From Bacteroidales bacterium (lineage in GTDB: Bacteria > Bacteroidota > Bacteroidia > Bacteroidales > P3), in contig WRCN01000017.1 of NCBI GenBank assembly GCA_009783885.1, forward strand, positions 1 through 51,718: a stretch of DNA of 51,718 nt. The letters are read 5' to 3'. Position numbers and translations under genes: made by a program. This document shows positions 16,388 to 24,093 of the stretch, one piece after another. Within the stretch, counting starts at the first letter, position 1, and each line of letters opens with the position of its first letter. The notes beneath the pieces were generated by a model. That model was not told the DNA's origin, did not search any database, and saw only the letters and a program-made list of their open reading frames with translations.

Positions 16388-17485
16388 ATGTATAAAAAAT
16401 CAGCACCAAACCAAAGGGATAGAAAACCGATGTCAAAAAACCGAAAACCTTCAACTGGCGCGGACTTTCGGTCCGTTTCAAGAAAAAATACTCCTCGCAA
16501 AACTACTGCTGCTAAGCATGGAGATGTCTCGACAGAGTTTATGTCGAGCGGAGCGAAGCGAAGTCGAGACACCCGTTTGAAGCAAGGGGATCCCTCGACT
16601 ACACTCGGGATGACGAGACTAAAAAGAGGAGAAAAAAGGAGTGATGGATTTGGCGGCAAATCCATCACTTCCCCCTCTCCGCAAAAACACCGTCATTCCG
16701 AGCGGAGCACACAAAGTGTGCAAAGTCGAGGAATCTACCCACTACAAAGAAAACCCGCTACAAAAAAAGTCTCCGCTACCGAAGGTATTCGCTTGAACAA
16801 ATATATCGCCAACGCCGGCATTTGTTCGCGACGCGAAGCCGATACGCTTATTGAAAGTGGCGTCGTTCGTATCAATGGCGTTATTTGTACACAACTCGGC
16901 ACGCGCGTGATGCCCAATGATAAAGTTGAATTTGGTGGCGAAACATTAGTTTCCGAGAAAAAAGTTTATCTGTTGATGAACAAGCCCAAAGGCTACATCA
17001 CAACGTCCGACGATCCGCAAGATCGAAAAACCGTAATGCATTTGATTGAAGGCGCTTGTAAAGAACGCATTTATCCCGTAGGGCGTTTAGACCGCCAAAC
17101 TACCGGCGTTTTGCTTTTCACGAACGACGGCGAAATGGCGAAAAGACTGACACATCCTTCGCACGGCGTTAGAAAAATTTATCACGTTACACTCGACAAA
17201 AACATTACAAAAACCGATTTACAAACCATCGCCAAAGGCGTAGAATTGGAAGATGGATTTGTACCTGTAGACGAAATAAATCTGATTACAGGAACAAAAA
17301 ATGAAATCGGTATACAACTGCATTCCGGCATGAATCGCGTGGTTCGGCGGATTTTTGAAAAATTCGATTACAACGTTACCAAATTAGATCGTGTTTTGTT
17401 TGCCGAATTAACGAAAAAAGATTTGCCGCGTGGGCATTGGCGGATATTGACAGACAAAGAAATATCATTCTTAAAGATGAAATAA
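16388..17485 (+). CDS. rluB: 23S rRNA pseudouridine synthase (RsuA/RluB family) with repeat-derived linker
   Basis: Converts a uridine in 23S rRNA to pseudouridine; 365 aa. An S4 RNA-binding domain starts near residue 134 (IRLNKYIANAGICSRREAD). The catalytic domain holds GRLDRQTTGVLLFTNDG with catalytic Asp235. Residues 1-133 are a basic, low-complexity extension; Bacteroidota homologues usually have one, but here residues about 46-118 are translated palindromic repeat elements (phrases such as HSERSTQSVQSRGI). No ATG or GTG lies between these repeats and the S4 domain (only an in-frame TTG at 16793, already inside the S4 domain), and a promoter box lies just before 16388, so the extension is probably translated. 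RluB is the likely subtype, but RluB, RluE and RluF cannot be separated from sequence reading alone. Confidence 0.88.
   Translation: MYKKSAPNQRDRKPMSKNRKPSTGADFRSVSRKNTPRKTTAAKHGDVSTEFMSSGAKRSRDTRLKQGDPSTTLGMTRLKRGEKRSDGFGGKSITSPSPQKHRHSERSTQSVQSRGIYPLQRKPATKKVSATEGIRLNKYIANAGICSRREADTLIESGVVRINGVICTQLGTRVMPNDKVEFGGETLVSEKKVYLLMNKPKGYITTSDDPQDRKTVMHLIEGACKERIYPVGRLDRQTTGVLLFTNDGEMAKRLTHPSHGVRKIYHVTLDKNITKTDLQTIAKGVELEDGFVPVDEINLITGTKNEIGIQLHSGMNRVVRRIFEKFDYNVTKLDRVLFAELTKKDLPRGHWRILTDKEISFLKMK
16523..16740 (+). repeat. Cluster of palindromic repeats inside rluB
   Basis: Four elements lie in frame. At 16523-16573 GTCTCGAC pairs with GTCGAGAC; 16581-16616 contains GGGGATCCCTCGACTACACT; a 13-bp stem hairpin at 16640-16669 reads AGTGATGGATTTG and its complement; 16691-16740 is a CGTCATTCCGAG...GTCGAGGAATCT unit with an inner GCACAC/GTGTGC stem. 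Copies of the GTCGAG type recur between genes elsewhere in the window. Confidence 0.85.
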
Positions 17486-17488
17486 AGT

Positions 17489-17554
17489 CGTCATGTCGAG
17501 CGTAGTCGAGACATCCCATAGCAAGGGGATTCCTCGACTACGCTCGGAATGACG
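17489..17554. repeat. Long GTCGAG palindrome between rluB and the AsmA-like gene
   Basis: Two arms of 28-29 bases (17489-17517 and 17526-17554) pair almost perfectly around an 8-base loop, except for two symmetric dinucleotide differences (GT/TC and AC/GA). It starts 4 bases after the rluB stop and ends 15 bases before the next ATG, so it may act as a terminator or mRNA-stability element. Confidence 0.88.
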
Positions 17555-17568
17555 GACAAAATGGAATA

Positions 17569-20118
17569 ATGAAAAAACTCCGAAAATATCTATTATGGAC
17601 ATTGGGTAGCTTATTTGCTCTATTCTTAATATTTTCCGCCGTTGTCTATTTCGCTGTTTTAAGAGATGAAGAAAAAATCAAAAATCTCGTCGTTGGCGAA
17701 TTGAACAAATCACTAACCGGCGAAGTTAGCGTGGAGCGTATGACCCTCACATTTTGGTCGAGTTTTCCATACATCGCTTTGGATTTTAGAAATGTCAGAG
17801 CAATGGGGTCAAATCCCAATGATATAGAGCCTTTACTCGAAGCAAAACGGTTGTCGCTAAACTTCAATTTGCGCGATATGATGGCTAAACGATACGAAGT
17901 CAAAAGAATCGAATTGAGCGGAGCAACAATCCGTATTAAGTTATACGCCGATGGTACGGAGAATTTTAATCTGTGGAAATCTACCGAACCAATGTCGTCC
18001 AATTTTTCGTTTGCCTTAAAAAAAATACTGTTCAGAAATATACAACTGATCTTTCTGAACGAGCGTTTGGAACAACGCTATGAATTATTTTTTTATCGTG
18101 CAAACGCCAAAGGAGATTTTTCTAAAAACCTGCAAAACATCTCGCTTTCGGGTGATATGCATTTGGACTTACTACAATCCAATGAAACCATTATTCTTTC
18201 GGAAAAAGACATGAGTTTGCGAACTCAACTTCAAATTGACAATTCAAAACAAACCGTTCATTTTTTAGATGGTTTTGTTCGTTTGGAAGATTTGGATTTC
18301 AATTTGTCCGGATTTGTGAATTACAACACTATTCAGTCAGATATGAATTTGGAAATTGTCGGGAAAAATTTGAATTTACAACGATTTGTCAGACAACTTC
18401 CGACCAATTTTGCTCAAGAAATTAAAAGTTATCGCACCAAAGGCGAGTTTGATTTTCAACTGAATTTATCGGGCAATTACAGAGGAGACAATCTTCCGAA
18501 AATAACGGCCGAATGGACGTTTAGAGATGGTCAAATTTACGAAAAAAACACGAAAACCAATTTGAATAAGGTACAGTTTTCGGGTACTTTTTCAACGTCT
18601 AATATCAATCAATTATCCAACTGCAGACTTCAAATACGAGATTTTTCAGCTTATACAGAGACCGGTTACCTATCTGCAAATTTTGCAATCAGCAATTTTC
18701 AATCGCCAACAATTCAATTGAACACTGCGTTTAACATAGGGTTGGAAGAGTTATTCAGGTTGATTTCAGTGCCTCAAATTGTAAGTGTAACCGGCTTGAG
18801 TAACGGGCAAATTCAATACAGACATACGTTCAAAAGTTTTGAATCTATCACCGTTTCGGAAATTTTGAATGGGGATTTTCAAGGTGAAGTTTCATGTAAA
18901 AACACCGTTGTAAAATTGCAGGATTCTATTGCAAAACAAGCCATAAAATTAGATACAATTCATCTTAGTTTTGATCAAAATCTGTTGCAGATTCCGATTG
19001 CAGAAGGCGAGTTTGGTGGTAGTCAGTTTCAAACATCACTGATTTTACACAATTTTTGGAATAATCTCAAAGCTCCTGAATTGATGTATATGTCCGGAGA
19101 TTTGAATGTTGACAAATTTCAAATTGATAATGTTTTGTTGCAAAATTTGCACGGTTATATTCAGTATCAAAGGCAGATATTGTTTGTTGATGGACTTTCC
19201 ATGAATGTTTTTGATGGCAGCGTAAGCGGCTTTGCAGAAGTAAATTTTTCAGATAGGTCTCGCCTACCCTTCCGTTTCGAGGGCGAACTTTCGAACATCA
19301 ATGCTGAAAAATTGTTTGCCGAAATGGATAATTTCGGGCAATCCGAAATCACGAACAAAAACCTAAAAGGCACTATTGATGCGGATTTATCCATGATCGG
19401 AATCTATCTGCCCAAAACCGGTTTAGACCAAAAATCGCTTTGGGTTACGATGAAAACCCGAATTTCCAACGGAGAACTCAATAATGTTTCAATGCTTCAA
19501 AAATTGTCGCGTTTTGTGGACGAAGAAACGTTGAACCATGTAAAGTTTGCAACCCTCGAAAACACGATCGAAATCCGGAATAAGACTATCAACATACCGG
19601 AAATGAGAGTTATCTCAAATGCACTGAATTTAAACGTTTCCGGCACTCATCATTTCGATGGAACAATTGATTATAACATCAGAGTTGTTTTGTCGGAATT
19701 GTTGAGCAAACGGCGCAGAGAACGTCGAAGAAATCAAGACGAATTGGGTGCTATGGATGATGAAAAAAGACGAACCAGTTTGTTTGTCCGCATAACAGGT
19801 ACAACCGATAGTCCCAAGTTTAAATACGATATCAAGAATGTATTTAGAAATCTTGAAATCGGCTCCGGCGTTGCCTCTTCTGCGATCAGAAAAGAAAGAG
19901 AAACAGTGAAACGGGTTTTAAAAGAAGAGTTTCATTTTCTCCAAAAAAGCGAAGAAACCAAGCAACAAGAAGCCCTTTGGCGCGAACAGGAAAAAGGGAA
20001 ATTTGTTATCGAATGGGATGATGATGAACCTGAGACCCCTGAAACTACACATTCAAGAAACAGACGGCAAACAAAAAAGGACACCGTTCGGATTGGGGTC
20101 CTTTTTGAGGATGATTAA
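17569..20118 (+). CDS. AsmA-like envelope protein
   Basis: 849 aa with one N-terminal transmembrane helix (residues about 8-30), followed by the AsmA N-terminal pattern (LTGEVSVERMTLTFWSSFPYIALDFRNV) and long beta-rich repeats. The C-terminal part matches the AsmA-like C-terminal region (ISNGELNNVSMLQKLSRFVDEETL, then NLNVSGTHHFDGTIDYNIRVV), ending in a charged tail. AsmA/TamB-type proteins are anchored in the inner membrane, span the periplasm and are implicated in phospholipid transport or outer-membrane homeostasis. The gene has no clear partner in the neighbourhood. Confidence 0.85.
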   Translation: MKKLRKYLLWTLGSLFALFLIFSAVVYFAVLRDEEKIKNLVVGELNKSLTGEVSVERMTLTFWSSFPYIALDFRNVRAMGSNPNDIEPLLEAKRLSLNFNLRDMMAKRYEVKRIELSGATIRIKLYADGTENFNLWKSTEPMSSNFSFALKKILFRNIQLIFLNERLEQRYELFFYRANAKGDFSKNLQNISLSGDMHLDLLQSNETIILSEKDMSLRTQLQIDNSKQTVHFLDGFVRLEDLDFNLSGFVNYNTIQSDMNLEIVGKNLNLQRFVRQLPTNFAQEIKSYRTKGEFDFQLNLSGNYRGDNLPKITAEWTFRDGQIYEKNTKTNLNKVQFSGTFSTSNINQLSNCRLQIRDFSAYTETGYLSANFAISNFQSPTIQLNTAFNIGLEELFRLISVPQIVSVTGLSNGQIQYRHTFKSFESITVSEILNGDFQGEVSCKNTVVKLQDSIAKQAIKLDTIHLSFDQNLLQIPIAEGEFGGSQFQTSLILHNFWNNLKAPELMYMSGDLNVDKFQIDNVLLQNLHGYIQYQRQILFVDGLSMNVFDGSVSGFAEVNFSDRSRLPFRFEGELSNINAEKLFAEMDNFGQSEITNKNLKGTIDADLSMIGIYLPKTGLDQKSLWVTMKTRISNGELNNVSMLQKLSRFVDEETLNHVKFATLENTIEIRNKTINIPEMRVISNALNLNVSGTHHFDGTIDYNIRVVLSELLSKRRRERRRNQDELGAMDDEKRRTSLFVRITGTTDSPKFKYDIKNVFRNLEIGSGVASSAIRKERETVKRVLKEEFHFLQKSEETKQQEALWREQEKGKFVIEWDDDEPETPETTHSRNRRQTKKDTVRIGVLFEDD

Positions 20119-20120
20119 AG

Positions 20121-20226
20121 TGTCTGAACCGTGATTTTATTAAGATTTTTAAGATTACCAAGATTATCATTACAGGCAAAAAATCTTGGAAATTTTATAA
20201 ATCTTGTAAAAATCCTGGTTCAGACA
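20121..20226. repeat. Long palindromic intergenic repeat (TGTCTGAACC ends)
   Basis: Outer arms 20121-20138 and 20209-20226 match at 16 of 18 positions (TGTCTGAACC...ATTTT), and the AT-rich interior (AAGATT words) is also partly self-complementary. It fills the space between two convergent genes from stop to stop. I recall similar TGTCTGAACCAGGATTTTTA repeats in other Bacteroidota genomes. Confidence 0.75.
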
Positions 20227-20229
20227 TTA

Positions 20230-21429
20230 TTATTTACAAAGATTGTACGTATCCGTAGCAATCACCAACTCCTCGTCAGTTGTGACGAGCATAACTTTCA
20301 CACGAGAATCAGCCGTTGAAATAACGGTATCTTTACTGCGTAAGCCGGCATTGATTTTTTCGTCCAATTTCACGCCCATGTATTCCATGTTTTTGCAAAC
20401 GGCTTCGCGAACAGCAGAGCCATTTTCGCCAATACCTCCTGTGAACAGAATCACATCTACTCCACCCATTGCAGCGGCGTAAGCCCCAACATATTTTTTC
20501 ACACGATAACTGAACATATTCAAGGCTAATTTTGCACGCTCATTGCCTTCGTTTGCAGCGGTTTCCAAATCACGCATGTCTGACGAAACTCCCGAAATAC
20601 CTTGCAAGCCGCTCTTTTTGTTCAGAACATCGTTCATTTGTTGGATGTTCAAATTTTCCTTTTCTTGCAAAAAGAAAACCGCACCGGCTTCAAAATCTCC
20701 GCAACGTGTGCCCATGATTAAACCTTCGAGCGGTGTAAGTCCCATTGAGGTATCAATGGATTTTCCTTTGTCAATCGCACAAATCGAAGCACCGTTGCCC
20801 AAGTGGCAGGAAATAATTTTGGTATCTTCGAGTTTCAAACCGAGCATATCGCAGGCTTTTTGTGCAACAAATTTATGACTTGTTCCGTGGAATCCATAGC
20901 GACGAACTTTATATTTATCGTAGTATTCGTATGGAATTGCGTACATATACGAATGTGCAGGCATCGTTTGGTGGAACGATGTGTCGAATACTGCAACTTG
21001 CGGAACACTTGGCAATACCGCCTTAATGCACTCAATACCTTTTAGATTAGCAGGATTGTGAAGTGGAGCAAGTTGAAACAATTCCTCAATTTGTTTTTCC
21101 TCTTTTTCGCCAACGACAACGCTGTTCGGAAAAAATTCGCCACCATGAGCCACACGATGACCAACGGCATTGATTTCCGTAAGGTCTTTAATTACGCCAT
21201 GTTCGGGCGATGTTAAGGCTTCCAACACAAAATTCACACCCTCTTGATGAGTTGGAATTTCTAAAATGGTTTTGATTTTTTCGCCGTCTTTGGCTTGATG
21301 ATTGAGAATTGCATCGGGCAAACCGATACGCTCAACGAGCCCTTTCGCAAGGACATCAGGCGTTTCGCCCATAGCGATGAATTGATACTTAATGGAAGAA
21401 CTTCCGCAGTTTAGGACTAAGATTTTCAT
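20230..21429 (-). CDS. ackA: Acetate kinase
   Basis: Interconverts acetyl phosphate plus ADP with acetate plus ATP, giving substrate-level ATP in fermentation. 399 aa, normal length. Motifs visible are LNCGSSSIKYQ at the N-terminus, GHRVAHGG, the FDTSFHQTMP active-site segment, HLGNGASICAI and FTGGIGENG near the C-terminus. Phosphotransacetylase (pta), usually adjacent, is absent from the window; instead the restriction-modification genes lie 11 bases upstream on the same strand. No promoter box is seen in that 11-base gap, so ackA may be read from within or before those genes. Confidence 0.97.
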   Translation of the reverse strand: MKILVLNCGSSSIKYQFIAMGETPDVLAKGLVERIGLPDAILNHQAKDGEKIKTILEIPTHQEGVNFVLEALTSPEHGVIKDLTEINAVGHRVAHGGEFFPNSVVVGEKEEKQIEELFQLAPLHNPANLKGIECIKAVLPSVPQVAVFDTSFHQTMPAHSYMYAIPYEYYDKYKVRRYGFHGTSHKFVAQKACDMLGLKLEDTKIISCHLGNGASICAIDKGKSIDTSMGLTPLEGLIMGTRCGDFEAGAVFFLQEKENLNIQQMNDVLNKKSGLQGISGVSSDMRDLETAANEGNERAKLALNMFSYRVKKYVGAYAAAMGGVDVILFTGGIGENGSAVREAVCKNMEYMGVKLDEKINAGLRSKDTVISTADSRVKVMLVTTDEELVIATDTYNLCK

Positions 21430-21440
21430 AATGTTTTTGT

Positions 21441-21757
21441 TTATTTATTTTGTTTTTTATCGTTATTAAATCTTGCGAAATATTCGTCTATTTCAGGTCT
21501 GAGTTCTATACCTGCTTTCTCGAAACAATCAAGCAATTCGATGTAAGCACCTTTTCCACCAAGAAAATCCCAAAATTCTTCGGCGACCTTGAGTTCATTT
21601 TCGAGATCGAGCATACCTCGCATTGTCCAGCGATACCCAAAAGTCGGAAATGAAAAGGCATAGAGGCAGATCCAGGATTATAATTCTGAAACTTATTTCG
21701 CAGGCTGTTGGTTATGACCTGTTGGATTTGGGATTTTTGTGTGTTAGTTAGGGGCAT
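21441..21757 (-). pseudogene. Remnant of a TdeIII-like restriction endonuclease (internal deletion and frameshift)
   Basis: The N-terminal frame from the ATG at 21757 encodes about 41 residues (MPLTNTQKSQIQQVITNSLR, ending MPFHFRLLG). The C-terminal piece lies in another frame, read from about 21635 to 21441: RWTMRGMLDLENELKVAEEF, then ELLDCFEKAGIELRPEIDEY. From memory both ends match TdeIII/MjaII-family type II endonucleases, proteins of roughly 270 residues. About 170 residues, including the nuclease core, are missing at a junction near 21633-21637. The start codon overlaps the stop of the preceding gene (TAATG), so it was once part of the restriction-modification operon. It is almost certainly inactive. 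Confidence 0.75.
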
Positions 21758-22314
21758 TATACTATTTTTGTAAATAATGGATTTTGTAAGTCTAAAACAT
21801 AACTATCACGAGCATTTCCTTTTGTATCGTTCATTCGTTGCTGATATGTATGAATCGGTGATGTTTTTATCACCTCAATCAGATTTTGAAAAGGAATAAA
21901 CCATATTCCCTCCATCGGATCCACTTCTATAGTGTTCGTTCCTTGAAATTTAACAATTTCCCAATATACCCAAAAATACATCTCAATAGAAGGATACGAG
22001 GTAGAGTAACGAATGTAATCTTTTACATTGAAAGTAACAGCATATTGGGGGTTAATGTTATATCTACCCTTTGCTTGAAAGAAAGGTGTATTTTGCGTTT
22101 TTAAGTCTCCAATGATATTGTTACTTGTATTTAACAAGTCCGGAGCATAAATATTTGTTGATTTTTCAGGATTAATGGCAATTGAAAATTGTTCTCCGTA
22201 ACGATTTACGAAAGTTTCTTCTTTTGAAACTCCATGCGAACACCATGGGCCTTTGTCTTGTAAATCATGATGCGTTCTATCCGATCCATTTTTATCAAAT
22301 AATTTGTAAGCCAT
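21757..22314 (-). CDS. Candidate type II restriction endonuclease, PD-(D/E)XK-like
   Basis: 185 aa, family not recognised. The order of acidic residues fits a PD-(D/E)XK nuclease: Glu33 (KEETFVNRYG), Pro58-Asp59 (IYAPDLLN) and Asp70-Leu-Lys72 (IIGDLKTQ) in a predicted helix-strand-strand context. It lies 13 bases after a DNA methyltransferase gene on the same strand and ends in a TAATG overlap with a decayed nuclease gene. The natural reading is that it is the restriction partner of the methyltransferase, or an accessory subunit of the lost TdeIII-like enzyme. Length and frame look intact. Confidence 0.65.
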   Translation of the reverse strand: MAYKLFDKNGSDRTHHDLQDKGPWCSHGVSKEETFVNRYGEQFSIAINPEKSTNIYAPDLLNTSNNIIGDLKTQNTPFFQAKGRYNINPQYAVTFNVKDYIRYSTSYPSIEMYFWVYWEIVKFQGTNTIEVDPMEGIWFIPFQNLIEVIKTSPIHTYQQRMNDTKGNARDSYVLDLQNPLFTKIV

Positions 22315-22327
22315 AATTTATATTTTT

Positions 22328-23914
22328 TTATGGTTGTTTTTTTTCTTTCAAATGAAACACCGTCTCCGAATACGCCGTTTTATCTTTCTCAGTTCTATTC
22401 AATACTGGACGTTTGAATTGATTCACAATCTGCATCCCAGCATTATCGGCAATAGTTGGATACATATTGTATTTGTCATTTGCCACAAGAAAAATATCGT
22501 AATCGTCCGCCAAGAAACGTTTGCAATTGTTCAAAACATCTGAAATTCCTTGAATATAACTCTGGTTCGCCTCTTTACCTTGTCCTTTGAAAAGCGGTCC
22601 GATTTCTAATTCATCTTTGCGGTCGAAACCGAACAAGTCGTAAGCATAAGCGTGTTGTTCATGGTAATCAATCAATCCAACATAAGGTGGCGAGGAAAAA
22701 ATACCTTTGATTTTCTGTTTTTCCAGCAATTTTCCAAATTCAGGACTTGCCTTTTTCACTTGTTTGAGAATATCCATATTTCGGCTATCGCCTGTCAAAC
22801 AATACTGAAAGGTATTTGTACGCAATTTGTCGAATTGTTGCAAGCGACTAACCGTATCTTTAGAATAAGTTTTCCACCACTTCATAATTGAGAACAAAGG
22901 TTTGCAAATTTTACCGTGTTTCCCACAATAATAAGTTGTTGTTACCGGCTCTAAAAGTGTAGCCAAATCGGCGTGTGTTGTGGCACGACAACTGCGAATT
23001 GTCCGACTTAAAATAATGCTGACGATTTTTTTCGTAGAAGCGTTTTTAATTTCTTTTATTCGCTCAAAAACAAAATCAATCTCGTTGCGAACATGCTGTG
23101 AATACCACTTATCTAAAAACGTTTCGTTTCGTTCTTGACGTAATTGAATATCGTATTCCTTTACCAACCGTTTGTAGATCGGTAAAAATTGTTTTTCTTT
23201 TTCTGTTCCGTATTTTTTTTCATCGATCTCTCCGTTTCGCAGTTGATACTTGTACTCCGGCACAGGGAAATATTCACTATTGAATTTGTTGAGTTCAGTC
23301 AATAATTTCTCTTCAAATTCAATTGCATTTGAGTTTTTTATAAATTCGCTTAATGATTTAGTAATTCTATTGATTTCATTTTGTAAGTCTGCTATATCGT
23401 ATTTTGCGACTTTGCTATTTCCTATTAACGTGTTAAATTCCGAAATATCAATACCGACAGCATACATTCCCAATTCGCAGGCTTGTACCATCGTTGTTCC
23501 ACTTCCCGAAAAAGGGTCTAAAACAATATCACCTTTTGCAAAATAGGTTTCTGTTTTAAATTTATCGGTATGGTTGTCTAAAAAATATTCAACCAATTGT
23601 GGAATAAATTTGCCTTTGTAAGGGTGCAAGCGATGTACGTGCTTTGTAGTTTCGCTTTCCTTATATTGGTCGAACGATAATGCCCAATTCAAATCATCGC
23701 CCAAACGCTCCTTGAAATTTACTTCACGCGAGCCTGTATACGATTGGTAATATTTTTTTAGGTCGTTAAAATCAATTTGTATTGAACCATTTACGCCATT
23801 TTTTCTCACCCTGCCATACTGCACTAAATAGGCTATATTAGAAGTTGTTACATCCTTTCCAAGATAGCCTGTAGCCCATTCACTGGCTTCTTTTATAGTC
23901 AATAATTTATCCAT
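22328..23914 (-). CDS. DNA methyltransferase (N6/N4 amino-group type)
   Basis: Modification enzyme of a type II system, 528 aa. The N-terminus (LLTIKEASEWA...) looks like a helix-turn-helix of the MerR/excisionase type. HRLHPYKGKFIPQLVEYFL precedes the AdoMet motif DPFSGSGTTMVQACELGMYA, and the catalytic motif is SSPPYVGLIDYHEQHAYAYD. SPPY, rather than DPPY or NPPY, favours N4-cytosine methylation, an inference from the family. A promoter box ends only 4 bases before the start codon, so the message is probably leaderless or nearly so. Target sequence is unknown. Confidence 0.88.
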   Translation of the reverse strand: MDKLLTIKEASEWATGYLGKDVTTSNIAYLVQYGRVRKNGVNGSIQIDFNDLKKYYQSYTGSREVNFKERLGDDLNWALSFDQYKESETTKHVHRLHPYKGKFIPQLVEYFLDNHTDKFKTETYFAKGDIVLDPFSGSGTTMVQACELGMYAVGIDISEFNTLIGNSKVAKYDIADLQNEINRITKSLSEFIKNSNAIEFEEKLLTELNKFNSEYFPVPEYKYQLRNGEIDEKKYGTEKEKQFLPIYKRLVKEYDIQLRQERNETFLDKWYSQHVRNEIDFVFERIKEIKNASTKKIVSIILSRTIRSCRATTHADLATLLEPVTTTYYCGKHGKICKPLFSIMKWWKTYSKDTVSRLQQFDKLRTNTFQYCLTGDSRNMDILKQVKKASPEFGKLLEKQKIKGIFSSPPYVGLIDYHEQHAYAYDLFGFDRKDELEIGPLFKGQGKEANQSYIQGISDVLNNCKRFLADDYDIFLVANDKYNMYPTIADNAGMQIVNQFKRPVLNRTEKDKTAYSETVFHLKEKKQP

Positions 23915-23918
23915 TCTG

Positions 23919-23926
23919 CAAAGTTA
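23919..23926 (-). promoter_or_regulatory. -7 box of the methyltransferase gene
   Basis: TAACTTTG on the minus strand ends 4 bases before the ATG (23912-23914). Transcription would begin at or next to the start codon. Confidence 0.7.
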
Positions 23927-24045
23927 CGAAAAAAAAACGAACAAAATTGTATTTATTAGTTAAAATGCTCTATATTTTGCACAAATTACCAACAAGCTGT
24001 TCATAACTTTCAAACAATTTGAGCGATTTGTTCTACCTTTTTTGT

Positions 24046-24053
24046 AACTTTGC
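24046..24053 (+). promoter_or_regulatory. -7 box of the T9SS cargo gene
   Basis: TAACTTTGCA, 40 bases before the ATG at 24094, matches the Bacteroidota -7 consensus. Confidence 0.65.
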
Positions 24054-24093
24054 ACCAACAAATCTAAAACTATTAACAACCTAAAATTATTAC

